From the NCBI GenBank assembly GCA_035637175.1, contig DASPXS010000040.1, positions 1-19,665 of the forward strand: a stretch of 19,665 nt of DNA. Direction: 5' to 3'. The notes below the pieces were generated by a model that was not told the origin of the DNA, made no database searches, and worked only from the letters and a program-made list of their open reading frames with translations. Made by a program: the position numbers and the translations under genes. Origin of the DNA: AV2 sp035637175 (GTDB taxonomy: Bacteria; Verrucomicrobiota; Verrucomicrobiia; Limisphaerales; AV2). Shown piece after piece: positions 7,157 to 13,921 of this stretch (its first letter is position 1; every line of letters starts with the position of its first letter).

Positions 7157-10100
7157 TCAGGGGAGCTTTCCATCCAGACAGTTGCGCACGGTTTGCGCCA
7201 ACGCGTCCGGATGATAGGGCTTCTGGAGGAAGATAAAATTCCTGCTGGTCGCCAGGCCCGGGCCGAGCAAATCCATGCTGTAACCGCTGGTGTAAAGCAC
7301 TTTCAAAGCGGGCTTTTCCTGCAACAGTTTCTCGGCCAGTTCACGTCCATTCAGGCTTCCCGGCATCACCATGTCCGTCAACAACAGATCAATTCCCTTC
7401 GCGTTTTGCTGCCAGATCGGCACGGCTTCGTCTCCACACACCGCCGTGAAAACCCGATAGCCCAACCGCTGCAATATCCCCCGGGCCATGGCCAGCACGG
7501 CCGGTTCGTCTTCAACCAGCAGAATGGTCTCAGTCCCTCCGCGAACTGCCGGCCGGTCCGCCGTCTGGGGGGGCGTCACAACGGTCCGGGTCGTGGCCGG
7601 CAAAAAAACCTGGAACGTGGTTCCCTGCCCGACCTGGCTTTGCACTTCAATCCAACCTTCATGCTGCTTCACGATGCCATAGACGGTGGCCAAACCGAGC
7701 CCGGTCCCTTTGCCGGCGGCCTTGGTGGTGAAGAAGGGCTCAAAGATCCGGTCGAGTGTCGCCTCGTCCATGCCGCAACCGGTGTCCACCACGGTCAAAC
7801 AGACGAACCGTCCCGGGCGCGCTTCGGAATTATGCCGGACGTACGCCTCGTCGAGGTCGATGGACTTCGTGCCGATCGTGAGTTGTCCTCCCTGCGGCAT
7901 GGCGTCGCGCGCGTTAATGGCCAGGTTCATCACCACCTGTTCCATCATGCCGGCGTCCGCTTCCACGGCCGGGAGGCTGGGTGAATAATTGAATTGCAGC
8001 GCAACGCTTTCGCCGATGGCGCGGCGCAGCAATCTCCCCACGTTGTTGACCAGCTCGTTCAGATCGATGTTGCGAACGTGAATGACCTGCTTGCGCCCGA
8101 ACGTCAGCAGTTGACGGGTCAGATGCGTGGCGCGTTCGGTCGCCGAAGCGATCTGTCTGACTGCTTCGGCCGTCTCCGGTTTCAGGTTCTGTTCCTCCTC
8201 CATCAGGAGCGTGGAATAACCCTGAACCACGCTGAGCAAATTGTTGAAGTCATGCGCGACGCCCGCGGCCAGTTGCCCGATCGATTCCATCTTTTGCGCG
8301 TGCCGCAACTGCGCCTCCAGGCCCAGTCGTTCGGTGATGTCGCGAATGAACCCGGTGAAGATCGGCGGTCCTTCGGTGGCGATGCGGGTGATGGTCATCT
8401 CGATGGGAAATTCCGCACCACCGGCGCGCAGGGCCCTCAATTCGACCCGTTTCCCGACCATCGCTCCCCGGCCTTCTTCCCCGCCGCTAAACGTGCTCAG
8501 CATGGCGCGATGTTTGTCGCGATACGCCGGCGGAATGATCAGCTCCGCCAGGTCCCTGCCCAGAACCTCCGCGCGACGACGACCGAACATTTTCTCCGCC
8601 GCGGGATTCCATTCAAAGACCTTGCCTTCATGGTCGATCGTCACGATGGCATCCAGCGCCGCCTCGAGGATCGCTCCTTTGCGGGCCTGACCTTCGATCA
8701 TGGCCGCTTCAGTCTGTTTGCGCTGCGAAACGTCCGTCATCGCCCGGATCATCCCGACCGGTTTGTTGTTTGCGCTGCGAATGACGTGGCCGCGATCGAA
8801 GACATGGGCATAAGAACCGTCGCCGCGGCGGAATCGGTATTCGTCCGACCAGGAATCGCCGCCGCCCTGGATGAGGGACTGAAGAGCGTTGACGACGCGT
8901 TCCCTGTCTTCCGGGTGAATTCGCTTTGACCAGGAATCGGCGCCCGGTTCGATTTCCTCCGGCTGGTAGCCAAACAGGGTTCGGAACGTGTCACTCCACC
9001 AGACCTGATCGGTTTCCAGGTTCCAATCCCAGACCACGTCATTGGTCACCCGGGCAATCAATTGAAAGCGTTTTTCGCTTCGATGCTGGTTCTCCTCGGC
9101 CCGCATGCGTTCCAGCGCGCTTCCGCACTGATCCGCCAACGTCTGCAGTGTCTCCCGGTCCTCCTGACGGTAATCTCCCGGGCCGTAACTGTGGAGGGAC
9201 AGAAAACCCACCACCTTGTTCCCGGCCCGCACGGGAACGCACATCAGCGACGTCGAAAGCCTGGCCCGGTCGCCGAACAGGACGTAATCCATGTGCGAAT
9301 CAGACGGACCCGAACGAAGAACCAATTGCGCGCCGTCTTTGATCACCCGCTGCATGATGGGGCTCGGTTCCGGTCCCGAATAGGTCGGCGGAACCTCGGC
9401 TGGCCGGCCATTGACCGAGTCGATGTTCAGGATGGGAGTGATTCTGTTCTCTTCAGCGGAGTAAAGGTCGAAGCTGCACGCGTCCCAACCGAGCAATTCG
9501 TGGGCGACACCGACGATGACACGAGCGGCGTCGTTGGGCGTGCGTGCCGCGCCCAGGTCCTTGTCCAGCTTGAGCAAGGCGGCACTGTGGGCTTCCGCCC
9601 GCCGACGCGCGGCCATTTCATTTTTCAAATCTTCGCTGGCCTTGTCGAGCGCGCCGTTCCGGGTCTTCAATTCTTCATGGACCCCGGCAACCTGGGCCGC
9701 CCGTTCCAGCGACTCCTGTTTTGCCCGATCCAGTTGGCCGGACAGTTCGCCAATGCGCGCTTCCAACTCCTGCCGTGCCCTGGCGAAGTTTTGCTCGAGC
9801 CTCTGGCGTTCGGCCGTCTCCGCCTTCAACTGTTCCCGGACTCCGGCCAGTTCGTTGGTCCGCTCATTGACCTTCAACTGCGCCTCATCGCGCGCGCGAC
9901 CGAGTGTTTGCTCGGCGTTTTTGCGCTCCGCCAGAACGGCCTTCAATTCATCGCCCGCCTTGACCATTTCGGCCATGTGATCCTTCACGCGGCGGGCAAA
10001 GTCCTCGCGGGTCTTCAGCAATTCCTCTTCCACGCGTTTGCGCTCGACCAGTTCGCTCTTCAACTCGTGACCGCTCTTGAGGAGTTCGGCGGCGTGTTCC

Positions 10101-11614
10101 TTGAGCCGATGGGCCAGCTCTTCCCGCAGCTTGCCCAACTCCTGCTCGGCACGCTTGCGCTCCGCGTTTTCGTTCTTCAATTCCTCGCCGGTCCGGGCCA
10201 GTTGCGCGGTCAGTTCCTTGAGGCGCGTTTCCCCCTCGTGCTGGAGTTTCTGCAACGATTCCGCCGCGCGTTTTCGCTCGCCGATCTCGGCCTGCAGCAA
10301 CTTCTCCGTTTTGGCCAGCTCGCCCGCCTGGTGTTTTGTGTGCTGTTCGACCTCGGCGCGGGCCTTTTGCAACGCCTCCTCCGCCTGCCTCTTCGCCGTT
10401 TGTTCGGCTTTCAACTCTCTGGCGCCCCTGGCCAATTCATCCTTCTGCTGCTCGATCTGCCCTTCCAGCTCCTTGCGAAGCTTTCGCAACGCCTCCTCGC
10501 CTTCTTTGCGGCGATGGCTCTCGGCTTGCAACGCTTCTTTTGCCTTGTTCAATTCGGCGGTGATTTCCCCGGCGCGCGCGGCCAGTTCGTCGCGGGTCCT
10601 GGCGAGCTGCCCCTCCACCTTTTGCCGGCCGGCCGCTTCGGTTTTGAGTTGCTCGGCGAGTTTGGCGCGTTCGGCGGTTTGTTCGCGCAACCGCGTTTCC
10701 CAATCAGCACGCAACTGCTGCAGCGTTTGTTCGGCCTTCTTGCGCTCGCCCGACTCGGTCTGCAGCAGCTTGCTGCTCTTGTTCAGGTCCGCCGTCAAAT
10801 CGCGGATTTGCGCTTGAAATTTCTTCCGCGTATCGGTCAATTCCGTTTCCAGGCTCTTGCGCCCGGTCAAATCGGCCACCATCCAGAGCGAACCGGTGAA
10901 TTCTCCGCTCGCCGTGCGCAGGGGCGCCGCCGAAAGAAAGGCCAAACATTCCGAACCGTCCTTGCGGCGAAAACGCAATTCCTGTTTGACTTCCCTGCCG
11001 TCCCGTTGCTGCGCGAACACTTGTTCCGCGTCGCGCCGGGCGGCCGGGGACAGATAATCCGTCACCGCGCGGTTCGCCAGTTCCTCCACGGTGCAGCCGA
11101 GGATTGCCGCCATTTGGGGGTTGGCAGACTCGGTCCGAAAGCGGGCATCGAGCAACCACGCGCCTTCATTGGCGGCGCGGACGACCCGATGGAAACTCTC
11201 CTGGCTGGCGCGCAAAGTCTGCTCGAGTTCCTTGCGTTCGAAGAACTGCTTCATCTGCGTTTCGGCGATCGTCAATCGCAGCGCCAGGGCGCCGACGTCA
11301 TACGGTTTGGCGAGATAATCGTTGGCGCCGACGTTGAGCACTTCGCCGAGGTCGTCGGGTTGGCCGGAGGAGGTGGCAACGATAATGAAGACATTGTCGC
11401 CATTGGGTTGCGCGCGCATCCATTTGCAGAATTGCAGGCCGTCCATGCCCGGCAGGCCCACATCCACGAAGAGCAACGGGTAGAATTGCTTTTGATAAGC
11501 CAGGATGGCCTGCTCGGCGTTTTCGTAGGAGACAACCTCGTGACCGCGCTCCGTCAGCACTTTGGCCAACAGGCACTGGCTCATCATGTCATCTTCAACA
11601 ATCAGCGTCTTCAT
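7157..11614 (-). CDS. Large hybrid histidine kinase: REC-PAS-long coiled coil-GAF-PAS-PAS-HisKA-HATPase-REC
   Basis: The protein has 1485 residues. ATG 11614 is chosen because the receiver strand begins there (MKTLIVEDD) and it overlaps the preceding ORF as ATGA. Order: receiver (D51, K103), PAS about 131-250, a coiled coil about 255-690 containing nine 39-residue repeats, GAF about 690-835, PAS about 848-965 (WNLETDQVWW...RFRRGDGSYAHV), PAS about 978-1095 (AALDAIVTID...RDITERL), HisKA with H1121 in GVAHDFNN, HATPase with LAINARDAM, RIFEPFFTTKAAGKGTGLGL, and a C-terminal receiver (D1414 in LLLTDMVMP, K in LQKPY). No membrane segment is visible, so it should be cytosolic and sense intracellular or upstream phosphorelay signals. 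The kinase-REC half is clearly paralogous to that of the gene at 13922-16531. There is no HPt or DNA-binding domain, so output must pass to another protein. Confidence 0.93.
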   Translation of the reverse strand: MKTLIVEDDMMSQCLLAKVLTERGHEVVSYENAEQAILAYQKQFYPLLFVDVGLPGMDGLQFCKWMRAQPNGDNVFIIVATSSGQPDDLGEVLNVGANDYLAKPYDVGALALRLTIAETQMKQFFERKELEQTLRASQESFHRVVRAANEGAWLLDARFRTESANPQMAAILGCTVEELANRAVTDYLSPAARRDAEQVFAQQRDGREVKQELRFRRKDGSECLAFLSAAPLRTASGEFTGSLWMVADLTGRKSLETELTDTRKKFQAQIRDLTADLNKSSKLLQTESGERKKAEQTLQQLRADWETRLREQTAERAKLAEQLKTEAAGRQKVEGQLARTRDELAARAGEITAELNKAKEALQAESHRRKEGEEALRKLRKELEGQIEQQKDELARGARELKAEQTAKRQAEEALQKARAEVEQHTKHQAGELAKTEKLLQAEIGERKRAAESLQKLQHEGETRLKELTAQLARTGEELKNENAERKRAEQELGKLREELAHRLKEHAAELLKSGHELKSELVERKRVEEELLKTREDFARRVKDHMAEMVKAGDELKAVLAERKNAEQTLGRARDEAQLKVNERTNELAGVREQLKAETAERQRLEQNFARARQELEARIGELSGQLDRAKQESLERAAQVAGVHEELKTRNGALDKASEDLKNEMAARRRAEAHSAALLKLDKDLGAARTPNDAARVIVGVAHELLGWDACSFDLYSAEENRITPILNIDSVNGRPAEVPPTYSGPEPSPIMQRVIKDGAQLVLRSGPSDSHMDYVLFGDRARLSTSLMCVPVRAGNKVVGFLSLHSYGPGDYRQEDRETLQTLADQCGSALERMRAEENQHRSEKRFQLIARVTNDVVWDWNLETDQVWWSDTFRTLFGYQPEEIEPGADSWSKRIHPEDRERVVNALQSLIQGGGDSWSDEYRFRRGDGSYAHVFDRGHVIRSANNKPVGMIRAMTDVSQRKQTEAAMIEGQARKGAILEAALDAIVTIDHEGKVFEWNPAAEKMFGRRRAEVLGRDLAELIIPPAYRDKHRAMLSTFSGGEEGRGAMVGKRVELRALRAGGAEFPIEMTITRIATEGPPIFTGFIRDITERLGLEAQLRHAQKMESIGQLAAGVAHDFNNLLSVVQGYSTLLMEEEQNLKPETAEAVRQIASATERATHLTRQLLTFGRKQVIHVRNIDLNELVNNVGRLLRRAIGESVALQFNYSPSLPAVEADAGMMEQVVMNLAINARDAMPQGGQLTIGTKSIDLDEAYVRHNSEARPGRFVCLTVVDTGCGMDEATLDRIFEPFFTTKAAGKGTGLGLATVYGIVKQHEGWIEVQSQVGQGTTFQVFLPATTRTVVTPPQTADRPAVRGGTETILLVEDEPAVLAMARGILQRLGYRVFTAVCGDEAVPIWQQNAKGIDLLLTDMVMPGSLNGRELAEKLLQEKPALKVLYTSGYSMDLLGPGLATSRNFIFLQKPYHPDALAQTVRNCLDGKLP
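9713..10765 (-). repeat. Nine consecutive 39-codon repeats encoding the coiled coil
   Basis: Within the large hybrid kinase, residues 284-634 divide into nine units of exactly 39 residues, starting at 284, 323, 362, 401, 440, 479, 518, 557 and 596. Each begins L-[KQ]-x-E, followed by xERKRAEexL, a charged LRxExE stretch and a final AELxK. A following shorter unit begins again with LKNEM at 663. The pattern looks like the common kinase linker (AEL...LKAEIAERKRAEEAL) copied many times. The DNA copies have diverged, so the amplification is not recent. The units show heptad-like hydrophobic spacing; 39 residues equal four heptads plus one 11-residue step. Confidence 0.85.
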
Positions 11615-11964
11615 TGGTCGTTCGGCGCCATCAACACACGGTTCGCCACACAAAATTCATCCTCAATCTGCCCCGGAAACTGAAACAGAATCCCGCCAGG
11701 CACTGTGCGAATTCGCACTTCCGCTTCCGGCGCGGCGGGAAATAAACTTGTTTCCAATCCAAGCTGCCGACGCTGCGCCGGCGCATCCGCAGCATAACTC
11801 ACTCGTTCCCGTTCACGCAAGGTCACCTTTTCAGCGGCGGCGGCTGTCTGGCCGGGAGGAAACGCCGACGCCGGGACAACCACCGACTCCGTGCGAATAT
11901 GAGACACCGCGTCCAATTCGTGTTCATCGCCGTTCGCCCGCGCGACCGCCTGCGAACGCGCCAA
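11611..11964 (-). CDS. Small uncharacterised protein, translationally coupled to the large hybrid kinase
   Basis: The frame gives up to 117 residues. I do not recognise it. Codon choice resembles the neighbouring genes (many GCG, GTG, CAG), and its TGA overlaps the kinase ATG as ATGA (11611-11614), which supports a real coupled gene. It has no ATG near the 5' end: only TTG at 11964 or CTG at 11997 are available before an in-frame stop at 11998-12000. An ATG at 11990-11992 in the adjacent frame starts METLQRQNLVGAFAGG and runs 22 codons to a TGA, so a one-base shift would join it to this frame and give a protein of about 130 residues. It may therefore be frameshifted or decayed. The sequence shows no signal peptide or membrane helix, is Ala/Glu/Arg-rich in the middle, and ends with an AEVRIRTVPGGILFQFPGQ segment of beta character. 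Confidence 0.5.
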   Translation of the reverse strand: MARSQAVARANGDEHELDAVSHIRTESVVVPASAFPPGQTAAAAEKVTLRERERVSYAADAPAQRRQLGLETSLFPAAPEAEVRIRTVPGGILFQFPGQIEDEFCVANRVLMAPNDQ

Positions 11965-12050
11965 CCAGGTTCTGCCGTTGCAAGGTTTCCATTTCAGTCA
12001 ATCCGAAAATACTCGAAGCATCTTTGATTCCACCGATGCCCCATTGGGAG

Positions 12051-12085
12051 TTCGATGTTCGATGTTGGATGTTCGATGTTGGATG
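12051..12085. repeat. 7-bp tandem repeat TTSGATG, five copies
   Basis: Five head-to-tail heptamers run TTCGATG, TTCGATG, TTGGATG, TTCGATG, TTGGATG. They sit in the spacer between the CxxC response regulator (stop at 12134) and the small coupled ORF. In translation such tracts give spurious MFDVRCWMFDV-like peptides, which I recall as false hypothetical proteins in environmental Verrucomicrobia-type genomes. Function is unknown; it is a candidate for copy-number variation. Confidence 0.85.
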
Positions 12086-12133
12086 TTTCTCTGCGACTTG
12101 GCTCCGGCTGCGCAGTGCAGGGAAATATCCGGG

Positions 12134-12769
12134 TCAGGTCTTTTTCCCAGGCGTTTCCTCGGAAGCCAGGTATTGGTTTAATCCCGGCTTGACGACCTTC
12201 TCATAGCACTCGGGGCAAATGCCGTGGCTGAATCTGGCATCGGTGTGTTGGGCAACATATTTGTCGAGTTGCTGCCAATAATTGTGGTCGTCACGGATTT
12301 TTTTGCAGTAGAGGCAAATGGGCAGCAGTCCCTGGAGTATCTTGACGTTCGCCAGCGCCTCTTCGAGTTCCTTCACCCGGTCCGCGAGGGCTTTTTGCAA
12401 TTGGACCACGCGTTCTCCCACCTGCACGCGGGCGCCCAACTCGTCGAAATCAAAGGGTTTGGTTACGTAATCATTGGCGCCGGCGCGCAGCCCGGAGACG
12501 ATGTCCTCGCGGCTGGCGCGCGATGTCAGAAGAATCAGGTAAGGCGGCTGGTCGGTTTTTATCTGGCGCGCGCGCCGACAAATCTCCGGACCGGTAAGGC
12601 CGGGCATGTTCCAATCCAGAATCGCCAGCGGAATGAGCGGGGGCTTTTGCAGTGCCTGCCAGGCCTGCTCGCCGTCTTCGGCCATAATTACTTTATGGCC
12701 ATCCTTGAGCAGTCCGGCTTCCAGCAACCGCCGGGCAACCCGGTCGTCTTCGGCAATTAAAATTCTCAC
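12134..12769 (-). CDS. Response regulator with C-terminal CxxC / HGICPxC module
   Basis: The protein has 211 residues, started at GTG 12769 because the first receiver strand (RILIAEDD) follows directly; GGTGAG lies just upstream (12772-12777), closer than usual. The receiver spans about 1-120, with D8/D9, phospho-acceptor D52 (LAILDWNMPG) and K104 (TKPFD). A short coil (about 120-146) leads to a compact module LPICLYCKKIRDD...YWQQL...FSHGICPECYEKV with C152, C155, H182, C185 and C188. Paired Cys motifs of this form suggest a bound metal (zinc or other) or redox function. The same pattern recurs, to my recollection, at the end of other bacterial receiver and PAS proteins, with no function I can name. 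The gene is 24 nt downstream of the REC-kinase gene and likely in its operon, so that kinase is a probable phosphodonor. There is no DNA-binding domain. Confidence 0.85.
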   Translation of the reverse strand: MRILIAEDDRVARRLLEAGLLKDGHKVIMAEDGEQAWQALQKPPLIPLAILDWNMPGLTGPEICRRARQIKTDQPPYLILLTSRASREDIVSGLRAGANDYVTKPFDFDELGARVQVGERVVQLQKALADRVKELEEALANVKILQGLLPICLYCKKIRDDHNYWQQLDKYVAQHTDARFSHGICPECYEKVVKPGLNQYLASEETPGKKT

Positions 12770-12793
12770 GGCTCACCGGTCCGATTCGCATCC

Positions 12794-13891
12794 TCACTGA
12801 CTCGCAGCCTGACACGGCAACTTGATTTCGATGGTCGTGCCGACGCCCATTTGGCTCTGGATGCTCAGTTCGCCACCGTGCAACTCCGTCAGCCGTTTGG
12901 CGATCGTCAACCCCAAACCTGATCCCTGTTGTTCGTATATCTTCCGCTCGAACTGCATGTAGGCGCCCACCTTGGCGATGTGCTCGACTTTCATTCCGCG
13001 TCCGCGGTCGGCGACGCGCAGGATGAAATCGCCTTCGCCGGTCATGGTCTGCACCCGCACCGGGCTGCCCGGCGTGGAAAATTTGAAGGCGTTTTCCAGC
13101 AGTTCATCGACAATCTTGGTCATGTAATCCTCGGTGATGGCGACCGTGGCATCGCATAACTCCAACACCAGATCGCTCACGCGCCCGACCTGCTCGGCGC
13201 GCAACCGGGCGATGCGCTCGATGGGTTTGCGCAGGTCCAACGTCTGGCCTTCGCGCAGGAAATGAAATTGGTCGGCCTGCACCAGCTCAATTTGGGCGAA
13301 AATCAAAAAGTTTTCGATCAACCGATGCAATCGCTTGGCCGAATCGCGAATCGCCTCCGACATGGAAACGATTTCCTCCGATTGCAGATTCTGGTGATCG
13401 GTAATAAGAATGTCGGTGAACCCGAGGATGCCGTTGAGCGGCGTGAGCAGTTCGTGCGGCAGCGCCAGGCTGATGTTCGCCCGCAAGTCAGCCAGCTTCT
13501 GCTCCGCCAGTTCACGAACGGTCTGGTGTTTTTTGAGCCGCGCGTTCACGGCCGCGAGCATCTGGGGCACGGTAAACGGTTTGGAAAGGTAATCATCGGC
13601 GCCAAGCTCCATGCCCTTCCGCATGCCCGCAGTATCCGCCTGGCCCGTCATCAGGATGACGGGGATCGGGGCCGTGACGGCGTCCTGGCGGAGGGCGGCC
13701 AGGGTCCGGTAACCGTCCATCTTTTCCATCCGCACATCGCACAAGATGAGGTCGGGCAACTGGGCGCAGGCCTGCTGGACCCCCGCGACGCCGTTGTCCG
13801 CTTCAACCACTTCAAAGCCGGCGTGCTCCAATGAAAGCAGGATGATTTCTCTCAGTGACGCGTCGTCATCAATGACCAAAATCCTCGGCAT
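12794..13891 (-). CDS. Receiver-histidine kinase fusion (REC-HisKA-HATPase)
   Basis: The protein has 365 residues. The N-terminal receiver (about 2-120) has D8-D10, phospho-acceptor D52 (LILCDVRM) and K104 (SKPF). A short coil leads to HisKA with H146 (LALPHELLTPLNGILGF), an N-box DELLENAFKFS, a G1 box ADRGRGM and GSGLGLTIAKRL, then a C-terminal GTTIEIKLP. It lacks transmembrane and PAS domains, so the input is presumably phosphorylation of its own receiver; this architecture is typical of intermediate kinases in phosphorelays. The start at ATG 13891 is well supported: AGGAAA lies 5 nt upstream (13897-13902). It is 30 nt downstream of the REC-PAS hybrid kinase gene and 24 nt upstream of the CxxC response regulator, all on one strand, which implies an operon. 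Confidence 0.92.
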   Translation of the reverse strand: MPRILVIDDDASLREIILLSLEHAGFEVVEADNGVAGVQQACAQLPDLILCDVRMEKMDGYRTLAALRQDAVTAPIPVILMTGQADTAGMRKGMELGADDYLSKPFTVPQMLAAVNARLKKHQTVRELAEQKLADLRANISLALPHELLTPLNGILGFTDILITDHQNLQSEEIVSMSEAIRDSAKRLHRLIENFLIFAQIELVQADQFHFLREGQTLDLRKPIERIARLRAEQVGRVSDLVLELCDATVAITEDYMTKIVDELLENAFKFSTPGSPVRVQTMTGEGDFILRVADRGRGMKVEHIAKVGAYMQFERKIYEQQGSGLGLTIAKRLTELHGGELSIQSQMGVGTTIEIKLPCQAASQ

Positions 13892-13896
13892 AAATA

Positions 13897-13902
13897 TTTC
13901 CT
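13897..13902 (-). promoter_or_regulatory. Shine-Dalgarno of the receiver-kinase gene
   Basis: AGGAAA followed by five bases (TATTT) and ATG. It is the clearest ribosome-binding site in the signalling block and fixes the start at 13891. Confidence 0.6.
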
Positions 13903-13921
13903 GGACAATAAAATTCAGCGG

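Noticed and set aside
9062..11683. Long open frame on the plus strand opposite the large hybrid kinase (873 codons)
   Set aside because: It is the antisense of the coiled-coil and sensor coding region. GC-rich, Lys/Glu/Leu-rich coding produces few antisense stops; the translation is a Leu/Phe/Arg-rich sequence with no domain.
11978..12206. Plus-strand frame containing MLDVRCWMF-type peptide
   Set aside because: The peptide is the translation of the TTSGATG tandem repeat and overlaps the end of the CxxC regulator gene.
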